This document shows, piece by piece, positions 46,201 through 57,239 of a DNA stretch of 64,000 bases. Below the pieces are notes generated by a model, which searched no databases, was not told the DNA's origin, and worked only from the letters and a program-made list of their open reading frames with translations. The stretch is taken from positions 44,880,759 to 44,944,758 of the forward strand of contig CM054181.1 in NCBI GenBank assembly GCA_028829895.1. Reading direction: 5' to 3'. A program made the position numbers and the translations under genes. The DNA is from Sinotaia quadrata (lineage: Eukaryota > Mollusca > Gastropoda > Architaenioglossa > Viviparidae). How positions within the stretch are numbered: position 1 is the stretch's first letter; every line of letters starts with the position of its first letter.

Positions 46201-49200
46201 GATGATAAGCATCAAGATGCATTCTTGGATCTGAGCTGTAATTGTGCTAACTCAGACAGTTGAGGATCGTGAAAAAAAAAACAAAAGCAAAAACCTCACT
46301 GAGAAAACCAATTAATGGAAGAAAAGAAAAACATTTAATGCATTTCAATTTAGATTTTTTTTATTTTAGTGTTGCCCACAGAAACAATTAGTCTATACAC
46401 ACTGTGCTGACCCAAGTCTGCCCCTAATTAACCATCATCATCCTACTCAACCTTCACATTCTTCTATCATCTGCCTTAACAAAACATCTTCCACAAATTA
46501 ATCAACTGTCATAAATAATCACTGCTTTTCCCAAATGAATAACTGTCTACATTATTTAATTTCCTCAGCACTCACTTAACTTTCATCTTCCCTTTGTACC
46601 AATACATGCCAGTATCAATTATTAAGCTTCACACTGAAGGAAGGGTTCTTTTGTATTCAGCACAATAATTATTTATTTACTTCTATAAGAGTACAAGTAT
46701 TTCCTCAACAGCCTCCAGACTATGGCAGCCGTGTATTCTTGCCTCATGCAGATTTGGTTGGGATCTCTATTCGCCCCCTTCGCTTTGACATGGAAGCACA
46801 TGAATGGCAAGAACATTCAACTGGAGGTCTTCTAGAAGACAAAGTCTGGCCAAAGAGAGAACAAATCACTTTTCCACACAATGCATATCCAGGTCATCGC
46901 CGGACACGAACAAGGTAAGACAGATGGCAGTGATCTAGTAGCAGTAGACTGAATATAACTGCCATCATGATCAAATCAGGCCATACATATATTTGCACAT
47001 TGATTGCATCATAAAATTTAATTTTGTGACTACCAAACTAAAACTGTTGTTAAAAAATACTATAATAATTTTATTTCCATAAAATACCAATTTATACACA
47101 TAAACAAATTTATTAGTTTTTTTTGGGGGGACGTGGCCATTTGTTTGAAAGGAGGCTCTTTTTCTTAAATCTGACTTGCCTTTAGACTGATTTCTTCAGA
47201 AATGAGAGTATTCAAGTCAGAGAGCATTTGTCCAGGTGTAAAGATTTATTTTGGTGTGGGTGCATGTCTTATTTGTGACTAGTTTTACTGTTTAAATTAA
47301 TTAGTATACATGTTTAACACTTCTGTGTCTGTGCTTGACATGAAAAAGTTTGCAAAGACTACATTATTTCTAGTCATATAAGTACCGACTTCATTTGTAC
47401 TCTGTTTTATTACTATTGGCATCATGAATGCCACACACTTCGAGTAATGTATACTCCAGCTGAATGCCCATTACAAGACATATGAAGTAGCCCACTTTGA
47501 TACAGTCATGAACGATGGGAGGATCTTACAAGTTTACACTAATCTCACTGATAACATGGAACCACTAACATGAATCACTAAGCAGCCTATATTGTTACAC
47601 TCAATAATGACAGAAGATCATAATAGTAGTTGTTAAGTAGTCTACACTGATATTCAATGATGACAGAAGATTGTAATAGTATTTGTTAAGTAGTCTATAC
47701 TGACATTCACTGATGACAGATCATAATAGTATTCATTAAGTAGTCATCATTGGCACACTCATTGATGACAGATTGTAATAGTACTCGTTAAGTAGTCTAC
47801 ACTGACATTCAATGATGATAGAAGATCGTAATAGTAGTTGTTAAGTAGTCTACACTGATATTCAATGATGACAGAAGATTGTAATAGTATTCAGTAAGTA
47901 GTCTACACTGGTATTCAGTGATGATAGGAGATTATTATTATTCACTAAAAGTAGTATACAAAGACATTCAGTAATGATAGAAGATCGTAATAGTATACAC
48001 TAAGTAGTCTACACTGACATTCACTGATGACAGATCATAATAGTATTCATTAAGTAGTCATCATTGGCACACTCATTGATGGCAGATTGTAATAGTATTC
48101 GTTAAGTAGTCTACACTGACATTCACTGATGATAGAAGTTTGTAATAGTATTCACTAAGTAGTATACAATGACATCCAGTAATGATAGATTGTAATAGTA
48201 AGTAGTCTACATGGTATTCAATGATGATAGAAGATTGTAATAGTAATCACTAGGTAGTCATCATTAAAACACATTCACTGATGATAGAAGATTATAATAG
48301 TATTCATTAAGTAGTCATCATTGACACACTCATTGATGATAGAAAATCGTAATAGTATTCACCAGGTAACTATATTGAAACACTCATGATTACAGAAGAT
48401 TGCAACAGTATTCACAAAGTGGCCAAAATCACATAAATATCAATGTAAAAATCAACATATGAACTAATATAACTGAAAGTCATTAATGAGGTTGGATTAG
48501 GCCTAAAGGCAATGTTGGTGGTTTAACTGACAACAGATGAACTTCTGAACACTTATTAAGAAAAAATGCTGAAGGCTTGCTTTTAAAAGCACACCCTCTG
48601 CTGTGTCCAAACCCAGGATTCACTTTAATCTGAAGTTAATTAGCAGAGCATTGTTTCACTTCATGAGCTGAAAGCATGTGTCATTCTTCAAGTCTGTTCA
48701 GTTTGTAAAAAATAAAATAATATATCCTTGAGTGTCATGAATATCATGTTAATGTATTAATATATCACAACTTTGTTAATATATCACAACTTAAAATTCA
48801 CTTATAAGCATAAAATTTGAAGTTAATGCTCCATCATGGCTGAAAAACGACATTATTTTTAATCCTTTATTTTAAAACTGGGACTCATCAAGAATGAAGA
48901 AAATGAAGCACACATACCAGACACATTGAACATTGTATATTTAATTTTAAGTTTTAACACTTATGTTAATAAATATTTTCAGTATTCATTTTAATACAAG
49001 AGTGAAAGTTAATCTGACATGATTTCACTCACATTTAATGTAAATATCTGGATGATGGTTATCAGGTATGATGCTCGTGAACGAAGCCAAGAGGAAAAGA
49101 ACAAGTTAAAGGAGCATATCCGTGATTTAATTAAATGTAACAGTTTGAATCCTCAATAGTAAGTGTTATCTTAACATTATTAACTTTTTCTTATTACTTG

Positions 49201-52200
49201 TTTATCCAGTAGTACAAAAAAATTTTGTCAGAATATTGTCTGAATAAATATATTGACAGTACTACTGCTGCTTCTCCTATTGTGACTAGACCTCAATGAG
49301 TAACAGAGTTTTAATTTGCAGAAATTAATATATTTCATATTAATGCATTTCTAATAATGAAACAGTATATAAATATTAGTTCTGTACACACCAGAGCAAG
49401 ATTGAATAAATCATTTGTACTTTACCTCTGCAAGGGCTCAGTGAAAGACCTCATCACGACCACAAATGGGTCAAAAGAAAAGTTTCATTCTCAAAAGACA
49501 AGTGAAAATCATGGAATAATTTAATTTTCATTAATTTCCAACTTTATAGGCAAAGTTTTCTAGTTTCAAGTTTTCAAGTTTTCTAACCTTGGGACTTACT
49601 GTTTTTATTTACAAACTAAAATATTTACTCTTATCATTGATGATAATTTCCTCTAGTTTTAAAATTATACTGCAGTTGTACTGTCTTAAATTTAAAAATA
49701 AATGTAATCCATTTCTGCTAGACTCGCAGTTCATCTACATGCAAAAGTGAATATCATTTATAAATAATTTACAGTATTTGTCCATTTGTCCATTTTGGGG
49801 GTCACGAATCAAAGGAAGCACGAACCTATGAACCACTGGAACGACCTCCTACCCGTAACCCAGCAAGTATGCAGAGTGTGACCTATACCATTCACAGGTT
49901 TGCTAGATAATTTATTTTCTGCTATCAGAGCTGGTGTCATCAATTTGTAGGGCTGTCACTGTAACAGAAATAGCATTTATGAAGAAGCATAGATAATCAT
50001 TACAGAGGGCAGGCTCAATTCCCATGTGTATATTGTTATATTCTTGTATCAAGCAGTCCTTAAGGGTAACACCACAGTAATATAACTAACTAAAGTTCAT
50101 GAAGTAGCAGAGGCATCAGTACAGATGGCAGACTTAATTCCTCTGTTTATATAAGTTTGTTCCTATATCGAGCAGATTGTATATGCTAAACATACTAGCT
50201 TGTTAGATTCTGCGGTTACCCTTGCTCATTCAGTGAAGTGTAGCCAGATTTGTATCATAGATTTCAGGATGATAGACTGTCATCATAACTCACTAGACTA
50301 CATTACAGTCACATTCAGATTTATGAAAGAATCTTCCCCTGAAATGATAACTGGTGCTGTTCTGAGAACGTCATTTATTATCAAAACAGGTCTGTTGCTT
50401 CTCCTAAAGATAATCAATGAAGACCCTAGATCTTCCACAGCAACATTGAATACAAGTCTAGCTAAGGCAGTAATGTTAAATATATTTATATACACATTTC
50501 TAATAACTAAACAGTTTACAAAAATGTTAGTTTAACAACACAAGAGGATTAGTAAATCATTAGTATTTTGTGTCAGTGAGCTTTGTCCAAAAGCAAAACA
50601 GCTCCTTCTTTTGGTAAACTCTTCTTACAAGATGAGAATGAAAAGTATGGAACAGTTTTCACCTTTCAAGGCAAAAACTTAGTCAGCTATATTAATTTTA
50701 AAAAAAACTTCATTGCTTATTCCATCAATTACAAATTGAATCATGTACCATTGACACTTATCCAAATTATGTCAAATCAGCATTCATTATTTCTATATGG
50801 TAACAGCTATTATGAATTAGGCACATCTAGATAGATAATAAAATCGATGTCACAAGCCATTTCCTGTCAAGAGATTAAATTATGTCAGTACACTTGCACT
50901 CTACACATTATTATTACAAGAACAAATGAATACAAAGAAACAAAATATTTTAATGTGATAAAATCCAAGGTTCTGACAGTAATGAATGTTTGTAAAGAAG
51001 CAGAACCATTAGTAATGATAGCACATAGTACACAGTCACTGAATCAGATCTTGTTTATATTACTGTGCACCTGTGATAAGCAGTTTGATGAGCATGTTGC
51101 TTTTTTATAAATGTTCGTGAAGGAGCAGAGGCTGTCAATACTGATGGCACACTTCAGTTTTGTTAATGGTGTTGTGCAGTTTTTAAGATTAATGCCACTA
51201 TAGTATATGTGTTGTTTGTGTCAAGCACTTTGTAAGGCTAATGTTACTATAGCATAACTAATGTTTATATCAAGCAGTTTGTAAGGCTAATGCCACTACA
51301 GTATATTTGATATTTGCAAAGAAGCAACGTCCATTAATACATGTATTTACATTGTTTTGTGCTTGTGAAAGGATCAATAAATTTGCTTTTTAAGTCTTCT
51401 ATAAAGTTCTGATTTCACAGATGACTGCAGATTATCTAGTAGAGTTATCCATTTATTATTTTTGTCAGGTTTTTCGTCTGTATTATCTGGCAAACTGTCT
51501 TTGACCTTTTTCCATCACTTACAGCCTGGATTTTAGTATACAGCTAGTCATTGACTTATATGACACATGACTGTGAATACATACTGTATATCCGGCATAA
51601 TGTTTGTAAGATTTGTAGAAAAATAATATAAAATAAATGGTAGTCCGACATACGACCAAATCAACTTCCGACCATTTTGTTGGAACCAATTGCGGTCATA
51701 AGTACTCGATTATCTGATATTTTCTAGTCCTTATTTTTTAAAGCCTGTTCTGATTTATAATCATTAATTTGCAAAGATTATTGATTTTTTTAGAACTGAC
51801 TCTTAAAAAAAATTAATTTAAAGGTAGTTTTGATTTTTGCTTTATTTAATTTAGTAACTTGCTTATTATTATTTAGATGCAATTATTTTGTTTTATATTT
51901 TATTATTTTTTAAATAAAAAGTACAATTTTGATTTATTTTTCTTATATTTTTTGTGGATACTTTTCTTTGTACTGACCTTACATAAGTCTATTCCAAATT
52001 TCAGTGATAATATGTAGAAGAGTAATTCTATTAGCATTTCTACCAAACATTTGAATTATTTTTCATTGCTCTATCCTTTGCAGAGTTGCTGTCTTACTAG
52101 TACCACAAAAAAATTTTTTTAAATATGACACCACCTTAATAAATTGTGTCATGTAAGACAATTAAGAAATTGGTGCAATCAACTGTAGGTTTACAAAAAG

Positions 52201-52936
52201 AGCTTTTAAAATTATGCTTTAATTGTTATAAGCAATTAGAGAGTGTGATATGTTCCAATCAAACATCACTTGCTTGCATGTTTAAGTAATATCTTGGAGA
52301 TTTAAAAATTAAATTGTTTAAAAAGATAATAGCAGTAAAGAAAAATGTGCACAAAGGGTGCAAACCTCTTAGAAATTGCTGAAACATTTCCAGACATTCT
52401 AACACAATCCTGGGTTGACTACCAATGTTACAAGACAATAAACATTTTATCTACATATTATGGCCATTCTTTGACTCAGTTGAGCTTTCTTTGTCATTGC
52501 ATGTTTAAAGTTGACAAAAATATTGACCAATTCTAGATTTTATAGAGCAGCAATTTTCAATCTTTTTTCAACTCACAGCACACTGAACAAGGTGCTAAAA
52601 TTGTCAAGGAACAACATCATTTTTTTAAAGGAGATATTATTTCATTAAAGAAAAAACCATGAGCATAATAAGATTGTGCTTAAAAATTCAATAGTTAAAA
52701 TTTTAATCACTGTTATTTAAAAAAAATAATGATGATCATCAATTTCAAAAGATTTATTTTGAAAATAAAGAACTAATGACTTTGTGTACTTTTATCTTCA
52801 CAGACCACTGCCACAAAAAGAATATAAATTGCCAGAGTATGCAATGAGGACACCATTTGCCCGAATGATTACATCAGTCAGTCCAAACAATGCATTCTGT
52901 AATGAAAGAAAATCAGAGAAAATAAGGAAAATCTGA
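43259..52936 (+). CDS. Uncharacterised 317-aa protein, six exons; possible sperm/axonemal protein
   Basis: Exons: 43259-43437, 45465-45687, 46712-46914, 49066-49158, 49775-49897, 52804-52936. Phases join perfectly to 317 aa, ending RKI-stop. The start ATG at 43259 directly follows an in-frame TAA. The protein is hydrophilic, with no signal peptide, membrane segment or enzyme motif. It is rich in Pro, Arg, Tyr and Trp (RRWGTRTYDLTY, FSNAWLWTTTNKATYKDWIP, PPDYGSRVFLPH, AYPGHRRTRTRYD). Short Pro/Tyr/Trp-rich unstructured proteins of this type are typical of axonemal microtubule inner proteins. From memory the segment around WTTTNKATYKDWIP-PPDYGSRVF recalls SPATA48/SPMIP7, but I could not verify this and give no symbol. 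The exon-intron structure is solid; the function is inference. Exon 1 ends inside a 48-bp tandem array that repeats its own donor site. A polyadenylation signal lies at 53606. Confidence 0.82.
43398..43645 (+). repeat. 48-bp tandem array spanning the exon 1 donor of the 317-aa protein gene
   Basis: The unit starts in the exon (AACAAGGACGTACGATCTCA) and runs across the exon-intron junction (CTTGGACAC|GTGAGTATG). Five donor-like GTGAGT sites occur at 43438, 43486, 43534, 43582 and 43630, exactly 48 bp apart. Copies 2-5 are nearly identical; the exonic copy differs at a few bases. Confidence 0.97.
43843..43995. repeat. Degenerate 38-42-bp repeat, 4 copies
   Basis: Copies share CAGTCTTACGAACATTCTTG and a GAGCTTCAA/GAGCTACGA stretch, in intron 1 of the 317-aa protein gene. 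Confidence 0.7.
45130..45225 (+). mobile_element. SINE-like fragment (low confidence)
   Basis: GAGGTAATCAGAGTTCAAGCC resembles a tRNA-derived B-box region when trimmed to its last 12 bases, and a short poly(T) follows. It could be chance. Confidence 0.25.
47480..48420. repeat. About 53-bp minisatellite, about 15 copies, in intron 3 of the 317-aa protein gene
   Basis: Unit approximates TAAGTAGTCTACACTGACAT followed by TCACTGATGATAGAAGATTG and TAATAGTATTCAT. Length variants (CATCATTGGCACACTC) recur as blocks, indicating higher-order duplication. Confidence 0.93.
49940..51330. repeat. Degenerate repeat region, intron 5 of the 317-aa protein gene
   Basis: Blocks such as GAAGTAGCAGAGGCATCAGT and ATCAAGCAGTTTGTAAGGCT recur with heavy divergence near 49.97, 50.1, 51.1 and 51.2 kb. 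The frames at 50200-50535, 50583-50834 and 50847-51110 lie between the blocks and have no recognisable domain. Confidence 0.55.
52546..52640 (+). mobile_element. hAT-like MITE end fragment
   Basis: CAGCAATTTTCAATCTTTTT then CAACTCACAGCACACTGAA resembles the widespread hAT MITE end CAGTGGTTCTCAATC. No partner end was located. Confidence 0.45.
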
Positions 52937-53605
52937 CTGTTAGAATCATGTATGTGTATAGTATAAAACAGTTACTAAAGTGTGCATCTGTGCCGCATTA
53001 TAGTACTTTAAAATTAAAGTATTTACAACTTTTTAAAAATGTAAGCAACTCTCTAGAACTCAGCAGCCCTGTCCACATTATTTCATTGCTGAAAAAAAAC
53101 CATCAAGTATGTCAGTCGTCAAAAACAAAAATAATGAACATATCAAGCTTGGCAATCTAGGATGCAAATATTACTTTAAAATTCATTGCTCTCTATGCCA
53201 GAGTTCACAATATGATTTGTTTGAGACAAATGACATATTTCCTTTTTCAGTAAGAATTAATATGGTATATATATATATAAATAAGCTAACATTAACTTCA
53301 TGTATAAATGACACTATTCTAATATACACTGATTAAATGGATTGTCAGTCAGAAGCAATGGATACATAAGAGAATTTTTGATTTAAATTCTGTATATCAG
53401 CAATCCACACTGAAATTATGTTATTTTGCCATCATCTATAGTTCAATGGAGTGAGTACTTTTAAATATCTGTGCATATTTTTAAATTGATGTTAAATATC
53501 TTATATTTATAAGTCATAAGAATGGGGGAAGGGAAAGGAAGAGTAAAAATGTTATACACTATTTGTAAATGATTTAACCTAAGAAAATTTTAACTTTTCA
53601 TTTTA

Positions 53606-53611
53606 AATAAA
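53606..53611 (+). terminator. Polyadenylation signal for the 317-aa protein gene
   Basis: AATAAA about 670 bp past the stop codon, in unique AT-rich sequence ahead of a hAT-like repeat at 53.75 kb. Confidence 0.45.
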
Positions 53612-53747
53612 TTTGTTGCTCTCTTCCTTAACTGAAACATTAAAAGAGAAAACAAAATTTGCTTGTGTTTTATACTTGTCAGTTTGTTAGTGAGAGAATC
53701 TGAAAAGGACTTCTAAATTCTGAAGCATTCAAAGCATATATATATAT

Positions 53748-53946
53748 CAGTGTGGTCCAACTGCAGGCCTGTAGCCCATATATGGCTCGCATAAAATTGT
53801 TTTGCGGCCTATCTTGAATGGCCCACAAACTTTTGGTTTACGTGGCATTCAGAGTTGAAATAATTGGAATATTGGATCACCTGATATATACATATAATAA
53901 AAACATGTAGAGATTCACACATTTTGTACAAGTTTGGGCATCACTT
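53748..53946 (+). mobile_element. hAT-like MITE, about 200 bp
   Basis: Begins CAGTGTGGTCCAACTGCAGG; the right end in reverse complement reads AAGTGATGCCCAAACTTG, an imperfect match. GTCCAACTGCAG is shared with the element at 10921-11104. The TA-rich flank hides any target duplication. Confidence 0.5.
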
Positions 53947-54559
53947 CTTAATGCAGAGAGCCAAGGAGGAAGTCGAAATAAAAAATGTATACTTTAAAAA
54001 AGAATGTGAACTAATAGAGATAATTTATGAGAAAAGTTTTATGTAAAAAAAAAAACCCAAACCAATTCAATTTTTTATTTTCTTCAATTTTGATTTTTCT
54101 ATACATGTAATGACAGTAACAAAATGAAAAGTGAATTATCTGAAGATACTGTTATCTGCACAAGGAAGATCTTTCTTTGTGTGCCTTTGATTTAGCAACC
54201 TCACCTATCATAATTAAATCCCAATACAAGACTGCACTTCAGAACTGATAAAAATAAGCTTAATTACAATTAATAATAAACATAGCACAATATTAGTGTG
54301 ATTATGGTTGAATTCATTAATTGCAAAAGAGACTGCAAGATTACAACCTATTGTGAGGTCTGTTTACTTCAAGTCTGTGAGATCAGTTGTAAATACAATT
54401 TATAGTGACCACTTATCTTGGAAATGTCACATATTGTCTATCACATAATGGCATTATGTCACCACACTTCCAACATATGTTAAAAAAAGTCTACTAAACC
54501 TATTCATATAAGAAGCAATCAACACTACCTGTTGTGTAGAATCTGGCTATAAATAACAA

Positions 54560-54820
54560 TTCTACCCTCCTTGCCACTGATCATCAGCACACTGCTTGGC
54601 TGGGAGCAATGAATGCATAATTAGGAGCCTCAGCTGAGACAACCTGTGCTGCTTCACTGTGAACAATGAGTGCATAATTAGGCATCCTCAAACATGGCAG
54701 ATAGGTGCTACTTGATTTGAGAGCAATGAATGCACAATTAGCAGCCTCAGACATGGCAGATCAGAGCAATAAATGCATAACTATAATTAGGCAGCCTCAC
54801 ACATGGCTGCTTGATTATAG
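54560..54820. repeat. About 65-70-bp minisatellite, 4 copies
   Basis: Copies share GAGCAATGAATGCATAATTA and GGCAGCCTCA/CATGGCAGAT, in the intergenic region. Confidence 0.8.
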
Positions 54821-54874
54821 AAACATGATGTGTCTGTGGCACTACTGGCTCTTACAAAATTGACCATGCAATAA

Positions 54875-55180
54875 TCCTATATTGGTGCTCTGATAGTAAA
54901 AGTGAAGATGTACAGAACTGACAGTGCTGATGTATATTACACTCTGATGAAAGTGTAAAATATGCAGAACTCACAGTACTGTGATCATGTATTGGTGCTC
55001 TGATGAATGTGCAGATATACAGAACTGATAGTGCTGATGTGTATTGGTGCTTGGATGAATGTGCAGATGTACAGAACTCACAGTACTATGATCATGTACT
55101 GATGCTCTGATGAAAGTGCGAATGTACAGAACTGGCTATGATCATGGACTGGTGCTCTGATTGTGAAAGTGCACTCGTAC
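54875..55180. repeat. About 60-65-bp minisatellite, about 6 copies
   Basis: Copies share TATTGGTGCTCTGATGAA, GTGCAGATGTACAGAACT and CACAGTACTGTGATCATG. It is next to, but unrelated to, the preceding array. Confidence 0.82.
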
Positions 55181-55199
55181 AGAACTTATATAATCTGGA

Positions 55200-57239
55200 T
55201 GCTGAAGATGAGAACTCACACTAATTTACAGCTCAAAACAGAGATCTATATAAAATCTTTAATCAGTCTATTTTAATGGCTGTATGTGACTGATCTGGGA
55301 GTAAGTTCATAACTAAATTACCAAACACGCAATTTTAAAAAACCAACAAACAGAAAACCCAATGTGTGTTAATCTTCAGAAAAAGTAAACTTTGAACATG
55401 GGAACTGCAAACAATTGATTAGATTGCTATTGGACAATTGAATGGGCAAGAAATAGAAAAAAAGGATCTGTGCTATAAAAAATAGAATATTTTCTAAAAA
55501 TTAATTACTGCTGTATTTTAACATCTGAATGTCCAAAGCTTGAATATGGAGTGCTTATGAGACATACCATTTCAAACTGTTCAATCAAAACTATTATTTG
55601 GTGGCTTATATATGTATACCAAAGAAACACACACACAAGAAAAAGAGAAAGGAAGAAGAAAATAGTTATTAAAACAGTGTAATGCAAAAATGGAAATCAT
55701 GTCAGTGCATACTTGCAGAATATAAAAATAACTTTTCTTCTGAGGCAAAACTGGATGTAAAAACTTTTAGAAAATCTGAAATACTGATCCAAACTTAAAA
55801 AGTCAGTAAGGCATAATACTGAAATTCCACTAAAACGTGGAATTTTCACAGACCTTGGAACATTTTAAGAGTTCTTAAGTTACAAGAAATATTTCTGTAT
55901 TGTGAATAAGATTAAGGATATATATTGTGTATTGAGGAATCTTAATAAGGATTTATAATAGGGTTTTATTAAGGAACTTCTTCTAAACATTAAGATATCA
56001 AACAATTAAAATATTTATTATGATGTAATTTGCTGAAATATATTTGATCATTAACTCACCAAAGGGTCCTTTTTTACAGCCACCAATATTAATCAGCACA
56101 CTGATATTGATAGAGAAAAGGTAGATGGGAGAAAGGAGTGGTGTAGAATAAGGGGAATGGGAAAGTCAGTGAGAGAGCCAAAAGAGAGAAAAATACCATG
56201 AATTTGTATTCATCTATTCAGTAAGAGTAATATTTAATTACAAACAAAAACATATGCAAAGCAACAAAACACACACACAAAAAAAGGAGACTTTTTGTTG
56301 GATGGTTCCTGAAATAAATGCACATATCAAACAAGGAACTGATTTTAAGCAACTTAGTTAACATCCCTGGAATAGTAACACCTAATTTTAAATGGATTTT
56401 AGGCATCTTTAGAGTTCAAACTGAAAATAACAACCAGCACAAAACATATGCAAGTGATGAAAATGCTAATGGTTTCTTTAATCAGTGTTTCCTTTAAAAC
56501 AGTATTCAATTTGCTATTTGAAACATATATGTACATAGAAGTTTTGTTTAAATTAAATGTTAAGTGCATGGAAGACCCCACAAAGGGAAAAACATAGATA
56601 TACAGTGCAAGTTAATACAAGAATTTCATACTCTTTCATACCAAAGGTCCAGTTTTGTTTATGTCTCTAATTCTTAACTGGTAAATATAATAATACGAGT
56701 TATGGAAAACCTGTTGGAAATATGATACTGTTGATGAAAGAAAACTGGATCCTTAACAGTGTAGAATCTATGCTCTGAAAATGAATCTCTTGCAGATCTT
56801 GTATCCCTTCATTTAAAGAAATTATTTAACTAGGCTTTGCACAGATTAATTTGACACAGATCCATTAAAAAAAAAATGTTTCTAGCTTCATAATGACTTA
56901 ATGTTTTCCAAACTTAACTGCTTGAATTAAATAAATATAAAGCTATGATAGCAATAAAAACATTACCCCCCCCCCAAAAAAAAATCAAAAAAAAATCATC
57001 TCACATCCGTAAACAGTCATCATCGTAAATCCCTAAATATTTAACAAACAAAAGTGCATTTGTACCTCATTAAAAGCTGATGCATATTTCAATGTTTCTC
57101 TAAAAAAAAATAATTAAAAGATCTATAACTGTTTTATGTTAAATAGCAGAATTTGCTTTCTTAGCAAAATATCATAGAGAGAAAATGTACAAAAAAACAA
57201 AGGGCAAAGAGAAATGAAAAAAACACAACAGACTATGAA
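55200..57239. other. Intergenic, nothing recognisable
   Basis: AT-rich sequence holding the 3' flank or UTR of PFDN4 (minus strand). I see no AATAAA on the minus strand within 1 kb of the stop, so the signal may be a variant. Confidence 0.5.

Noticed and set aside
50200..51110. Three consecutive plus-strand open frames and one minus-strand frame
   Set aside because: They lie within an intron, have no recognisable domain or splice-bounded structure, and overlap degenerate repeats.
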